In this document: piece by piece, positions 28,285-37,564 of the stretch | How the letters are laid out: the number at the start of each line of letters is the position of its first letter | How positions within the stretch are numbered: position 1 is the stretch's first letter | From: Pseudomonas anguilliseptica | Lineage (GTDB): Bacteria; Pseudomonadota; Gammaproteobacteria; Pseudomonadales; Pseudomonadaceae | Length of the DNA stretch: 64,000 bases | Assembly: GCF_900105355.1 (NCBI RefSeq) | Contig: NZ_FNSC01000001.1 | Span: forward strand, 62,001-126,000 | Direction of reading: 5' to 3' | Position numbers and translations under genes: made by a program | Notes under the pieces: generated by a model | Told to the model about the DNA's origin: nothing | The model's input: the letters and a program-made list of their open reading frames with translations, nothing else | Databases searched by the model: none

Positions 28285-29358
28285 ATGCGCAAGCTGCTGC
28301 TATTGCCGGTGCTAAGTTTTACCTCCCTGAGCCAGGCTGCCGTGGGCGTGTTCCCCGATAGCACCTTCCAGAATCTCGACCACGGCCTGTATTGGTTCGG
28401 TTACGGCGACAGCTGGCAGAAAGCTGTGCCCGGCCAGAGCAATGCCTACTACGTGGCCAGCAGACCGACACTGATCTATATCCACGGCTGGCAGAATGGC
28501 TCGACGCAAAAGAAGAACCGCGAAACCTTCAACCGCAAGGATGCCGGCGGCCCGGATCTGGATCTGGCCCACGCTTGGCTGGCCGCCGGTTACAACGTCG
28601 GAGTGCTGTACTGGAACCAGTTCGCCGATGAAGGTGAAGTAAAGGATGCCGAGGCCAAGATCTGGACCTCCAGTGGTCCACGCACCATGCGCTGGCGCAA
28701 CAGCAGCGGCGTCTACAGCAATGGCCCAACTCAATCGGCCAGCGACCTGCTGTTCAACAGCTACAAAGCCAACCTCGCCGGCTACAGCGGCAGCAATATC
28801 CGCATCGCCGGGCACTCCCTGGGCAACCAGATGGCCATCGTGCTGACCAAGAAGATCAGCGATGCGGTCAGCGCCGGGACAGTGAACAGCAAGCTGCTGC
28901 CCAAACGCGTCGCTCTGCTCGACCCCTTCTACTCCAACAACGCGAAAAGCTACCTGGGCAACAAGTGGGTCGGCGAAGTCTGTCGCAGCTATGTCAGCGC
29001 GCTGAAAACCAAAGGGGTGATCTTCGAGACCTACCGCACCTCCGGGGCCAGCAGCACCGGCTTTATCGGTGATAGCAACAGCGGGCTGATGAACATGACC
29101 GCCTTCAGCGAACTCAAGCCCTGGTACTTCAACGCCACGCAACTGACCGAGAAGCACAATGCGGCGGTCTGGCACTACCTGTGGTCGTTCAGTAGCAACC
29201 CGCCACTGATCAGCGGCACCAGCAACCAGGCCGCTTCGGCGAAAACCAGTGATAGCCGCATCACTGCCCTGATGAATGGCAGCAAGAAACTGGTCCACGA
29301 CCAAGGCGCCTACACCAAGGAACCGTCCGACGATAACTTCAAAGAAGCCAACCGCTGA
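28285..29358 (+). CDS. secreted alpha/beta hydrolase, lipase-like
   Basis: A 357-residue protein with a Sec signal (MRKLLLLPVLSFTSLSQAA) and a Ser-hydrolase nucleophile elbow in IRIAGHSLGNQMAI around residue 175. An oxyanion-type LIYIHGWQNGSTQ lies near residue 65, and a Asp-containing ALLDPFYSN follows the elbow strand. This is the pancreatic-lipase/class 3-type arrangement; a late His (HNAAVWHYLWSF) could complete the triad. The start at 28285 has AAGAAAGG upstream; the longer frame is unsupported. Substrate unknown; a periplasmic or extracellular lipase or esterase is likely. Confidence 0.75.
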   Translation: MRKLLLLPVLSFTSLSQAAVGVFPDSTFQNLDHGLYWFGYGDSWQKAVPGQSNAYYVASRPTLIYIHGWQNGSTQKKNRETFNRKDAGGPDLDLAHAWLAAGYNVGVLYWNQFADEGEVKDAEAKIWTSSGPRTMRWRNSSGVYSNGPTQSASDLLFNSYKANLAGYSGSNIRIAGHSLGNQMAIVLTKKISDAVSAGTVNSKLLPKRVALLDPFYSNNAKSYLGNKWVGEVCRSYVSALKTKGVIFETYRTSGASSTGFIGDSNSGLMNMTAFSELKPWYFNATQLTEKHNAAVWHYLWSFSSNPPLISGTSNQAASAKTSDSRITALMNGSKKLVHDQGAYTKEPSDDNFKEANR

Positions 29359-29359
29359 T

Positions 29360-29393
29360 AACGACGGCCCTGCCTTCACCGGCAGGGTCGTTA
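29360..29393 (+). terminator. hairpin after the lipase-like gene
   Basis: AACGACGGCCCTGCC and GGCAGGGTCGTT pair with a one-base bulge around a TTCACC loop, directly after the stop codon. There is no T tract beyond a short TTACTT, so it may be a weak terminator or an mRNA-stabilising 3' hairpin. Confidence 0.5.
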
Positions 29394-29507
29394 CTTAGGC
29401 ATATCCGTAGCTGCGACCTAAGGCGGCTTGACTATCCAGTCACAGCATGAAAAAACAGAGGCACGCAGGCTCTGCTCTGCACTCTCCCGCTTCTGGATAC
29501 CTGTCTT

Positions 29508-30119
29508 ATGGCTCTGCACACCTGGCTGATCTTTCTTACGGCAGTATTGGGTCTGTCGCTGACGCCTGGCCCCAATGGCCTGCTCGCGCTCAGCCATGGC
29601 GCCTTGTACGGCCATCGCAAAACCCTGTTTACCGTCAGTGGCGGGGTGCTGGGTTTTACCCTGCTGATGGCCTTGTCGATGCTCGGTATCGGCACCCTAC
29701 TGCAATCCTCGGCGCAGGCTCTGACCATCCTCAAATGGCTCGGTGGCGTCTACCTGATCTGGCTCGGCATTCAACTCTGGCGCGCCCCGCCACTGCACCT
29801 TGCAATGCCCGAGAAAGCCAGCGAGACCAGCCCTTTCAAGCTGTTTCGCCAAGGCCTGCTGTCAGCCATTTCCAACCCAAAAGTGATCCTGTTTTTCGGC
29901 GCGTTTCTGCCGCAGTTTCTCGACCCGCGCGGTGACCTCTGGCTGCAGTTCGCCATCATGGCGCTGACCTTCGCGGTGGTCGAAGGCAGCGTCGAATACC
30001 TGCTGGCACGCATGGCCCACCGCGTTCGCCCCTGGCTACAGCGCACTGGCAAAGGCTTCAACCGCTGCTGCGGCGGAATGTTTGCACTGATGGGCGCCGC
30101 CCTGCCAATGACCCGCTGA
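29508..30119 (+). CDS. LysE-family amino-acid exporter (RhtB type)
   Basis: A 203-residue membrane protein with about six hydrophobic segments. The LysE/RhtB signature LTPGPNGLLALSHGALYGHRK occurs near residues 19-40, and GVYLIWLGIQLWRAPP near 85. Such proteins export amino acids, homoserine or lactones. Its specificity cannot be told. No obvious operon partner; the next gene starts 29 bp downstream and could be co-transcribed. Confidence 0.88.
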   Translation: MALHTWLIFLTAVLGLSLTPGPNGLLALSHGALYGHRKTLFTVSGGVLGFTLLMALSMLGIGTLLQSSAQALTILKWLGGVYLIWLGIQLWRAPPLHLAMPEKASETSPFKLFRQGLLSAISNPKVILFFGAFLPQFLDPRGDLWLQFAIMALTFAVVEGSVEYLLARMAHRVRPWLQRTGKGFNRCCGGMFALMGAALPMTR

Positions 30120-30148
30120 AGCGTCTACAACGCAAAGGATCTGCCCTG

Positions 30149-30877
30149 GTGTCCAAGCTGTTGCCTGCCCTGCTGTTGCTCACCCTGAGCAGCGCATCAC
30201 TTGCCACCGAGCGGGCGCTGCGCTTCTCGATCAATGACAGCTGGGCCATGCCCATGGTGCGTATCGAAGACGGCAAGGCAGTGGAAGGCATTCTGCTCGA
30301 CCTGCAACAGCGTATGGCCGCCAAGGTTGGGCGCAAGGCCGAACTGCTGGTGATGCCGCGCATGCGCGTGCAACAGGCGCTGGATACCGGAGAGATCGAT
30401 GTGCGTTGCTACGTCAGCCCGAACTGGGTCAACAGTGGCCACTATCGCTATATCTGGAGCCTGCCCTTTATGACCCAACGTGATGTGCTGGCAGTTGTCA
30501 CTCCCGAAAAACTGGAGCCTGAGCAACTGCTCAATGAGCGCCTGGGCACCGTTCTCGGCTTCACCTATCCGCGCCTGGAGCCGCTGTTCACCAGCGGCCA
30601 GATCCAGCGTGAAGACGCCCGTACACAGGATCAAGTCCTGCTCAAACTCAGCGCCCGGCGCTACCGCTACGCCATCAGCAACGAACTCTCGCTGCACTGG
30701 TTCAACCGCCACCAAGCGCCCGGGGAGAAACTGCACCACCTGAGCGAAGTGGCTGCCGATCCCATCGCCTGCATCGTCCGCGACGCACCGGATGTACCGA
30801 CCATGGTCCTGCTGCGCGCCATGGTGCAGATGAAACAGGCTGGCGAATTCGACTACATACTCGCCCGCTACCGCTGA
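30149..30877 (+). CDS. periplasmic solute-binding protein, family 3
   Basis: A 242-residue protein starting at GTG with a signal peptide (MSKLLPALLLLTLSSASLATE). The remainder is a SBP_bac_3-like fold: LRFSINDSWAMPMVRIEDGKAVEGILLDLQQRMA and MPRMRVQQALDTGEIDVRCYVSPNW. Such stand-alone binding proteins, with no ABC permease near, are common in Pseudomonas and may serve in sensing. A paralogue-like protein lies at 34196. Confidence 0.8.
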   Translation: MSKLLPALLLLTLSSASLATERALRFSINDSWAMPMVRIEDGKAVEGILLDLQQRMAAKVGRKAELLVMPRMRVQQALDTGEIDVRCYVSPNWVNSGHYRYIWSLPFMTQRDVLAVVTPEKLEPEQLLNERLGTVLGFTYPRLEPLFTSGQIQREDARTQDQVLLKLSARRYRYAISNELSLHWFNRHQAPGEKLHHLSEVAADPIACIVRDAPDVPTMVLLRAMVQMKQAGEFDYILARYR

Positions 30878-30933
30878 CCTCAAGCCCATGCGCGCCAACG
30901 CCGATTGGCACCGAGCTTGCCACGCTCTAAATA

Positions 30934-30948
30934 GTTAGTTAGCCTAAC
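30934..30948 (+). promoter_or_regulatory. MarR operator candidate GTTAG-N5-CTAAC
   Basis: A perfect 5-5-5 inverted repeat (GTTAGTTAGCCTAAC) 22 bp upstream of the marR start. A TTGCCA at 30917-30922 could be the -35, placing the -10 inside the palindrome. Autoregulation of the marR-MATE unit is the natural reading. Confidence 0.55.
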
Positions 30949-30969
30949 GAAATATAACGGAGAGCCAGC

Positions 30970-31395
30970 ATGCCGATCACCGACAGTCTGAAGCGCCTTG
31001 AGTGGCACATGTGGCACCACTGGCGGCAGTACGCCCAGCACAGCGGCAGTATGGAGCTGAGCAACAGCGAGCTGGACTACCTGTATGCCCTGATGTCCGC
31101 CGAAAACGGCCTGCGCCTGACCGAACTGGCCGAGCGCATGAACGTCAGCAAGGCCAGCGCCAGTGCCATGGCCAGCAAACTGGAAGCCCGCGGTTACCTG
31201 CAACGCTTGCCCTGCAGTGAAGACGGCCGCGCCATGCGTCTACTGGCCACGGCCAAATCCAACGCACTGGAGCAGGAAGAGCGCGATGTCTACGTGCAAA
31301 CCGCCGCCAGCCTTGAACAAAACCTCAGCCGTGAAGAAATGCAGCAGCTGAGCCAGTTGCTGGCCAAAGCCTGCCAGCCCCTCGAAATCGGCTGA
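30970..31395 (+). CDS. MarR-family transcriptional regulator
   Basis: A 141-residue winged-helix protein: LSNSELDYLYALMSAENGLRLTELAERMNVSKASASAMASKLEARGYLQRLPCSEDGRAMR shows the recognition helix and the wing with its DGR-type tip. It is followed 34 bp later by a MATE efflux gene and preceded by a palindromic operator, so it probably represses the pump in response to a small molecule. Confidence 0.88.
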   Translation: MPITDSLKRLEWHMWHHWRQYAQHSGSMELSNSELDYLYALMSAENGLRLTELAERMNVSKASASAMASKLEARGYLQRLPCSEDGRAMRLLATAKSNALEQEERDVYVQTAASLEQNLSREEMQQLSQLLAKACQPLEIG

Positions 31396-31429
31396 GCCAA
31401 ACGCGCAGCCTTTCCCCTGTGAATTTTTT

Positions 31430-32749
31430 ATGAACAGTCAAAGCATCACCCGCACCTTCTGGCGCTACAGCATTCCGGCCATCGCCGCCTTGATGATCAG
31501 CGGCCTGTACATGGTCGTCGACGGCATCTTAATCGGTCACGCAATGGGGGCCACCGGTTTGTCGGCGATCAACATGGCCTGGCCGCTGTCCGGGCCGATG
31601 CTGGCCATCGGCATGATGATCGGCATGGGCGGCGGCGCTCAATGTTCACTGGCCCAGGGCGCCGCGCAGTGGCCAGAAACACGCAGCTACCTGGCCCAGG
31701 CCCTCTGGCTGCTGGTTCTTTTAGGCATACCTACAGGCGTGTTGGTGGTACTGAGTGGCCCGGCGTTTATGGCCATGCAAGGCGCCGAGGGCAACCTGGC
31801 GCAACTGGGTAACGACTACCTGCAGGTGATCGGCTGGGCCGCGCCTTTGGTATTCGGTTCCATCGCCCTGCCCCTGCTGGTACGCAACCTCGGCGCACCG
31901 CGCCTGGCGACCTTGGCCATGCTGGTGGGCGCGCTGACCAACGTGGCACTCGACTACCTGTTTATCATCGTCTGGCAATGGGGCCTGCACGGCGCGGCCC
32001 TGGCCACGGTGATCGGCGAGAGCCTGTCGGTACTCATCTGCCTGGGCTTTATCTGCAGCCGTCACAACCCGCTGCAGATGCCCCTGGCCGCCTGCACGCT
32101 GAACCTGCGCAAGAGCCTGGACATCCTCACCACCGGTTTCTCCAGCATGCTGATGTACCTCTACATGAGCCTGGTGGTGGTGCTGCACAACCTGCTGTTT
32201 ATGCACTACGGCAGCCCGCTGCAGGTGGCCGCCTATGCCATCGCCGGTTACCTGATGGCGTTCTACTACATGTTTGCCGAAGGCGTCTGCGGCGGCATGC
32301 AGCCCTTGGTCAGCTACTTCTACGGGGCCCGCGAGCCGGACAAAGTGCGCCGCGTGCTGCGCCTGGGCGTGCTCACGGCGGTCGGCAGTGGCCTGCTGAT
32401 GACGGCAGCCCTGCTGCTGTTGCCCAAAGCCTTTGCCAGCATATTCAGTGGCAGCGATGCGGCCCTGCTCGACGCCAGCGCCAGCGGTATTCGCCTGCAC
32501 CTGTTCGCCATGTTTCTGGATGGTTTTATCGTCCTGGCCGCCAGCTTTTTCCAAGCCATGGACCAGGCGCGTTACGCCACACTGGTGACGGTGGGCAACA
32601 TGCTGATCCAACTGCCGTTCCTGGCCATCCTACCGCTGATATGGGGCCTCAACGGCGTCTGGCTGGCGCTGCCACTGTCCAACGTCTGCCTGAGTGTGGT
32701 GGTGATCTGGATGCTCTGGCGTCAGTTGCAGCAGCTAAGGATGGTCTGA
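31430..32749 (+). CDS. MATE-family efflux transporter, C-terminus replaced by IS sequence
   Basis: A 439-residue MATE (Na+- or H+-driven drug/multidrug) transporter with 12 hydrophobic segments; FWRYSIPAIAALMISGLYMVVDGILIGHAMG opens the first half and AEGVCGGMQPLVSYFYGAREPDKV lies mid-protein. IS copy 3 entered at the CTA codon near the end: the protein now ends RMV and a stop supplied by the element. The original frame, joined past the element, runs 22 more residues (TTLDSTPINPIQEQPLRPQH + NK) to a TAA at 34000. That tail is polar and probably dispensable, so the pump may still work. Confidence 0.88.
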   Translation: MNSQSITRTFWRYSIPAIAALMISGLYMVVDGILIGHAMGATGLSAINMAWPLSGPMLAIGMMIGMGGGAQCSLAQGAAQWPETRSYLAQALWLLVLLGIPTGVLVVLSGPAFMAMQGAEGNLAQLGNDYLQVIGWAAPLVFGSIALPLLVRNLGAPRLATLAMLVGALTNVALDYLFIIVWQWGLHGAALATVIGESLSVLICLGFICSRHNPLQMPLAACTLNLRKSLDILTTGFSSMLMYLYMSLVVVLHNLLFMHYGSPLQVAAYAIAGYLMAFYYMFAEGVCGGMQPLVSYFYGAREPDKVRRVLRLGVLTAVGSGLLMTAALLLLPKAFASIFSGSDAALLDASASGIRLHLFAMFLDGFIVLAASFFQAMDQARYATLVTVGNMLIQLPFLAILPLIWGLNGVWLALPLSNVCLSVVVIWMLWRQLQQLRMV

Positions 32750-33930
32750 AAAAGACTTCCTGATTTTGGCAAAATATCCGCACTCCACCCGCCGAGTTTT
32801 CCGATGAAGCAGATGACCTTCGCCGACGCCGAGTACGCCGGCAAGCGCAAGCAGACCCGCAAAGAATTGTTCCTGATCGAGATGGATCGGGTAGTGCCAT
32901 GGAAAGGGTTGATCGCTTTGATCGAGCCGCATTATCCAAAGGGTGAAGGCGGCCGACCGTCCTATCCGCTGATGGCGATGCTGCGAGTGCATCTGATGCA
33001 AAACTGGTTCGGTTACAGCGATCCGGCGATGGAAGAGGCGCTGTACGAGACCACCATCCTACGCCAGTTTGCCGGGCTGACTCTGGAGCGCATTCCTGAC
33101 GAAACCACCATCCTCAACTTCCGCCGCTTGCTGGAAAAACACGAACTGGCTGCCGGCATCCTGGCCGTGATCAATGGCTACCTGGGTGACCGTGGTTTGT
33201 CGCTGCGCCAAGGCACCATCGTCGATGCCACGCTGATCAACGCGCCGAGTTCAACCAAGAACAAGAACGGTAAGCGTGACCCTGAGATGCACTCAACCAA
33301 GAAAGGCAATCAGTATTACTTCGGCATGAAGGCGCACATCGGGGTGGATGACGAGTCTGGCTTGGTGCACAGCGTGGTGGGTACTGCCGCCAACGTGGCG
33401 GATGTCACCCAGGTCGATAAGCTGCTGCACGGCGAGGAAAACATGGTGGGGGCCGATGCCGGATATACCGGTGTCGAGAAGCGCCCCGAGCATGAGGGCC
33501 GTCAAGTGATCTGGCAGGTTGCAGCACGGCGTAGCACTTACAAGAAACTCGGTAAGCGCAGCGCGCTGTACAAAGCCAAGCGCAAAATCGAGAAGGCCAA
33601 GGCCCAAGTGCGAGCCAAGGTCGAGCATCCGTTTCGGGTGATCAAGCGTCAGTTCGGTTATGTGAAGACGCGCTTCCGTGGCCTGGTCAAAAACACGGCG
33701 CAACTGGTGACTTTATTCGCGCTGTCAAATCTGTGGATGGCGCGCCGACATTTACTGACGAATGCAGGAGAGGTGCGCCCGTAATGCTGGAAATGGCTGC
33801 CGCGAGGTGCTCGCGGCGGCTAAAAACACAGAAATGAGCCGGTAATCTGATCGTTTTTGATCGATTTATCACTTTCGAAATCAGCAGAGGCTGACGTCAG
33901 CCAGAAATGCATAGCTACTTCAGAGGATCC
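32739..33930 (+). mobile_element. IS5-family insertion sequence, copy 3 (1192 bp)
   Basis: Same ends as copies 1 and 2, with CTAA direct repeats at 32735-32738 and 33931-33934. A few single-base differences from copy 1 are visible (GAGTAC for GAGTAT near the transposase start; ATGCATAG for ATGCATGG near the right end). Inserted in the last codons of the MATE gene. Confidence 0.95.
32804..33784 (+). CDS. IS5-family transposase, copy 3
   Basis: Identical in protein sequence to copy 1 (326 residues, D141/D218/E274 intact). Probably functional. Confidence 0.95.
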   Translation: MKQMTFADAEYAGKRKQTRKELFLIEMDRVVPWKGLIALIEPHYPKGEGGRPSYPLMAMLRVHLMQNWFGYSDPAMEEALYETTILRQFAGLTLERIPDETTILNFRRLLEKHELAAGILAVINGYLGDRGLSLRQGTIVDATLINAPSSTKNKNGKRDPEMHSTKKGNQYYFGMKAHIGVDDESGLVHSVVGTAANVADVTQVDKLLHGEENMVGADAGYTGVEKRPEHEGRQVIWQVAARRSTYKKLGKRSALYKAKRKIEKAKAQVRAKVEHPFRVIKRQFGYVKTRFRGLVKNTAQLVTLFALSNLWMARRHLLTNAGEVRP

Positions 33931-34195
33931 CTAACAACACTCGACAGCACACCTATCAATCCTATCCAGGAACAACCGTTAAGACCGCAGCACAACAAGT
34001 AACTCTTGGCGGATATCAATAACGCACTGCACCTGCACTACTTCGCACAGTTGCACCAAGGCGAGGCAGAGGTGGCCAGACGCGTCGCGAACAACCAGAA
34101 CGCCCTGGCCCGAAACTGTAAAAGGCGATGCTCACGACACACCTCGGCTACGCTGATAGCACTCCAATCGCCGTCAGCAGCATGGGAGGTCTTAC

Positions 34196-34978
34196 ATGCG
34201 TATTAGCCTGGCACTGCTTGCCCTTAGCGTCGCCATCAACGCCCACGCCACACAACCACCGGTGCAAATCTGCCTGGGCGACAGCTACGAGTGGCCGCCC
34301 TACAGCTTCTGGGAGCGGGTCAACGGCGAACCTGAGCAAAGCCGGCTGACCGGCTACTCGGCCACCCTGGTGCTCAAGGCGCTGGAAAGCCTCGGACTGG
34401 ATTACCGCATCCACTACATGCCATGGGCTCGCGCGCAACAGGAGCTGGCTGACTTCGCCAGCAAAGGCCGCTGCGAAATGACCTGGGACGCCAGCTTCAA
34501 CAGCACCCGCGCGGGCCTTCTCTATTACCGCGTGCCGCTCTACAAAACCCGCCTGGGACTGTTCTACTCACGCAAACGCTTTGCCGAGCCGCCGCAACTG
34601 ACGCTGCCCGATGACTTGCGCCAACTCAAGGTCTGCGGCGTGATCGGTTTCAATTACCAGCCCTACGGCATCGACTGGCCCCTGGAACGACTGCCAACCA
34701 TTCAGCAGAACCTCGAAATGCTCGACCGCCAGCGCTGCGACTTCTTCCCCAGCGAGATCGAACCCCTGCTCGGCGGCATTACCATCGGCACCTACAGCGA
34801 CCCGGGGCAGCTCACGCCTCTGCCGCTACCGCAACAGAAGACCTTCTACCTGATGATCAGCAAAGGCTCACCCCGCGCCCACGAGCTGATCAACCGACTT
34901 AACCAGATCATCATCGAGCAACAGGAAAATGGTGAGGCGCAGCGTCTGCTGGAGCGTTTTTTGCCGGGGATGCAGTAA
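34196..34978 (+). CDS. periplasmic solute-binding protein, family 3
   Basis: A 260-residue protein with a signal peptide (MRISLALLALSVAINAHA) followed by QPPVQICLGDSYEWPPYSFWE, GYSATLVLKALESLGLDYRIHYMPWARAQQELA and GRCEMTWDASFNSTRAGLLYY, the extracellular solute-binding family 3 pattern. No transporter genes adjoin it. It follows the IS-interrupted MATE gene but its 190-bp upstream gap suggests its own promoter. Confidence 0.82.
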   Translation: MRISLALLALSVAINAHATQPPVQICLGDSYEWPPYSFWERVNGEPEQSRLTGYSATLVLKALESLGLDYRIHYMPWARAQQELADFASKGRCEMTWDASFNSTRAGLLYYRVPLYKTRLGLFYSRKRFAEPPQLTLPDDLRQLKVCGVIGFNYQPYGIDWPLERLPTIQQNLEMLDRQRCDFFPSEIEPLLGGITIGTYSDPGQLTPLPLPQQKTFYLMISKGSPRAHELINRLNQIIIEQQENGEAQRLLERFLPGMQ

Positions 34979-34997
34979 ACACTCAACTAGCCTGGAC

Positions 34998-36032
34998 TTA
35001 ACGTTGCGCAGCCAAATACTCCAACACTTGCTTGACGCGCTGCGAAAGCGAGCCACTTAGCCGCGTGTAGGCCCAACCTCGGCGTTGCAGCTCGTCCTCG
35101 TACCAGCAGTTCTGTCGATGGCGGAATGACTCGCCCTGGCGCGTACCGTCCTGGACGAAGGGAAAATCGTCGGCGCAAAGAAATAGATGCGTGTAGCGGC
35201 GCTCTGCCAAGCTCTCCAACTCGGCCTCAGCCCCCCCAAACAGTTCGCGAGAATAAAAAAGAGTAGTCAACGGCGTGGTATCACAGACCAAATAATGTCG
35301 ACACTGTGCAGCCAACGCATGCTCACGCGCAACCTGGCTACGACCGATATGCAGCAGGTCGTCGTAGGCCAAATCGCCACCGCGAATCTCCCACAGTTCA
35401 CGGCCAAATTCAGCGGCATAAAGGGTCTGCAGAGACTCAGCCAGGGCCTGGGCGAGACTGCTTTTGCCGGTTGACTCGCCGCCTAATAGGCCAATGTGCT
35501 CGACAAAGTCGCCGTACACCTCAGGCGCCAGATAATGGCGTAAGCCGTGCACATCGGCGCGCAGACGCGAGGCCGAGATCGGCACCCGCTGGCGCGCTCG
35601 GTCCAGTTCCACATGCCGGACTGGGCGACCAAAACAACTTGTCAGGTGCGCGGCAAAACCATCGCCATAAGCCTCGCTGGTAAATACCGCCTCAACCGGC
35701 TCGCGCAGCACCTGCAAACAAAAATCAGCCACGAACTGACGCTGATGTGTCTCAGGCTCATTGTTGTACGGCAAAGACGGCAGCTGCAGCCCCTCGCTCT
35801 GCCAGTCAGCTACCCGCTCAGGCGTCAACACCCAACAGGACAATTCAGGAAAACGCACATGCAACCAGCGCTCGCGGCGAGCGGCTGCACAACCGTCGAA
35901 CTCCGGCAGTGACCAACTGAGCAGATAAAGGCGCTCGCACTGCGCCTGAGCCTGCTGAATCAGCCACTCATGCCTAAGATGCAGAGGGGCGAACTTGCCC
36001 ACCACCAAGCCACTGGCAAACGTCTTGGCCAT
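34998..36032 (-). CDS. NadR-like bifunctional NMN adenylyltransferase / ribosylnicotinamide kinase
   Basis: A 344-residue two-domain protein. The nucleotidyltransferase domain starts ASGLVVGKFAPLHLRHEWLIQQA, with the HxxH-type motif in HLRH, and continues with VFTSEAYGDGFAAHL. The kinase domain has the P-loop LLGGESTGKSSLAQALAE near residue 183, then RELWEIRGG and VCDTTPLTTLFYS. NadR's N-terminal DNA-binding domain is absent. It would convert nicotinamide riboside to NMN and NAD. The pnuC-like gene directly upstream (2-bp gap) supplies the riboside, if functional. Confidence 0.85.
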   Translation of the reverse strand: MAKTFASGLVVGKFAPLHLRHEWLIQQAQAQCERLYLLSWSLPEFDGCAAARRERWLHVRFPELSCWVLTPERVADWQSEGLQLPSLPYNNEPETHQRQFVADFCLQVLREPVEAVFTSEAYGDGFAAHLTSCFGRPVRHVELDRARQRVPISASRLRADVHGLRHYLAPEVYGDFVEHIGLLGGESTGKSSLAQALAESLQTLYAAEFGRELWEIRGGDLAYDDLLHIGRSQVAREHALAAQCRHYLVCDTTPLTTLFYSRELFGGAEAELESLAERRYTHLFLCADDFPFVQDGTRQGESFRHRQNCWYEDELQRRGWAYTRLSGSLSQRVKQVLEYLAAQR

Positions 36033-36034
36033 AC

Positions 36035-36624
36035 TCAGGCTCGCTGCCCGGCAGTAGCTGTTGAAGAATCCAGCGCGGACAACTCGCGCTGCCAGCGGTA
36101 CAAGCCATACCAGGCGTTACACCAGAACAGGCCATAGATAAAGGCCGTCAGATAGAGTTCACGAGAGGCGAACAACGGCACAGCAAGGCTGTTGACCAAT
36201 AGCCAGCAGTACCAGTTTTCTAGTTTGCGGCGCATTAACAACAACTGCGCTAGCACGCTGAACGTCAGCACCAGAGAGTCGATAAAGGGCGCATAGGCAT
36301 TGGTGAAGTAATGCAGAAGCGCTCCGTAGCCCATCGCGACCAGTAGCGCGATCAACATGGTCAGCAGCAGCCCGAACCAAGGCGTACGACTGATTGATAA
36401 AGCAGCACCGTTCTGCCCATGCAGCCAGCCCCACCAGCCAAGCAGACTGGTCGCGATGAAAAAAATCTGCAGGGTTACATCTGCATATAACTGCACGTCG
36501 AAGAACAACCAACCGAACAGCAAACAACCGACCAATCCGACCATGTGTGGACTGAGTTGCGCGCCGCAAGCAGCACGGCAACTAGGTAAAACAAATTGGC
36601 AAATATCTCCAACGATGACGGCAT
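36035..36624 (-). pseudogene. pnuC: PnuC-type nicotinamide riboside transporter with a frameshift near its N-terminus
   Basis: From 36624 the frame reads MPSSLEIFANLFYLVAVLL + AARNSVHTW and then leaves the PnuC pattern; the rest of the protein (VGLVGCLLFGWLFFDVQLYA, GWWGWLHGQNG, WCNAWYGLYRW) continues in another frame open from 36544. Relatives read an extra W and V at the junction, so a 4-base deletion within TGGTGGGTCGG (now TGGTCGG) would explain it. The 169-residue downstream frame could start at ATG 36544, but would lack the first membrane helix. Companion of the NadR-like gene. Confidence 0.75.
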
Positions 36625-36790
36625 GTACGCATCCTTATGAACATGGATTCAGCCAGCACAGCCTACCAGCCGGGCCAGCTGTGATCCACGCCACAGCTGC
36701 CATGGCCGCGCCTGGCAACCGGCCATCATCCGTGATCTGATACACGCGTTTGCGCGACTTACCTCTATTCCAAAGGACTGGATCATTGCC

Positions 36791-37552
36791 ATGCCCGTAC
36801 TCGCCCTGCTCGTTATCGCCTGCCAAGTAACCTGTGGTCTGCACGTAGTGCGCAGTGGGCAGGAGCGCTACTGGATCTACCTGATCATCGCCCTACCTGG
36901 CCTCGGCTGCCTGATCTACTTCCTCGGCATCATGCTGCCCGACATGCTCGGCAGCCACCGTGGACGTCGAGCCATTAACCGCTTGCACGACAGCATCGAC
37001 CCCGATCGCCATCTGCGTGCCCTTCGTGATGAGTTGGAGATTCGTGACACCCGTGACACCCGTGACACCCGCGTCAACCTGGCCGATGAACTGTTGCGTA
37101 TGGACCAGGCCGAAGAAGCGGCCAAGCACTATCAGATAGCCTTGCGGGGGATTCACAACGACGCGCCGGATATTCTTCTCGGCTTGGCCAGGGCCCGCTT
37201 TGCACACAGCGATTTCTCAGGCTGCCGCGAAAGCCTAGAGCAGTTGATCAACAAGAACCCCGACTTCCGCTCCTCCGACGGTCACTTGCTCTATGCCCGC
37301 ACGCTCGAAGCCTTGGGCGAAACCCTCAAGGCTGAAGAGGAATACAAAGCGCTGAGTAGCTACTACGCCGGCCCCGAAGCCGCCTATCGCTACGCTGTAC
37401 TGCTGCGCATCCTGGGCCGCCAACGTGAAGCGCGTGAAATGCAGCAACAGATCCAGACCTACGCCCGCCGCGCTGCCAAGCACTACCGCATATTGCACAA
37501 GAAATGGCTGGAGCTCAGCCAGCAGGAGCTACGCAGCCTGCAACAGGACTGA
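36791..37552 (+). CDS. membrane-anchored TPR protein
   Basis: A 253-residue protein with two N-terminal hydrophobic segments (residues 1-18 and 28-50), then about five tetratricopeptide-like helical pairs such as VNLADELLRMDQAEEAAKHYQIAL and GHLLYARTLEALGETLKAEE. Between anchor and TPRs is a charged linker with a threefold RDT repeat encoded by a 9-bp tandem repeat (about 37043-37072). Probably an inner-membrane scaffold; no partner is evident. A good ribosome site (AAAGGA) precedes the start. Confidence 0.75.
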   Translation: MPVLALLVIACQVTCGLHVVRSGQERYWIYLIIALPGLGCLIYFLGIMLPDMLGSHRGRRAINRLHDSIDPDRHLRALRDELEIRDTRDTRDTRVNLADELLRMDQAEEAAKHYQIALRGIHNDAPDILLGLARARFAHSDFSGCRESLEQLINKNPDFRSSDGHLLYARTLEALGETLKAEEEYKALSSYYAGPEAAYRYAVLLRILGRQREAREMQQQIQTYARRAAKHYRILHKKWLELSQQELRSLQQD

Positions 37553-37564
37553 CAACTCAAACCG

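Noticed and set aside
36625..36790. Riboswitch upstream of pnuC
   Set aside because: Some hairpins are possible (GGCCGG/CCGGCC type), but no conserved riboswitch core that I recognise is present.
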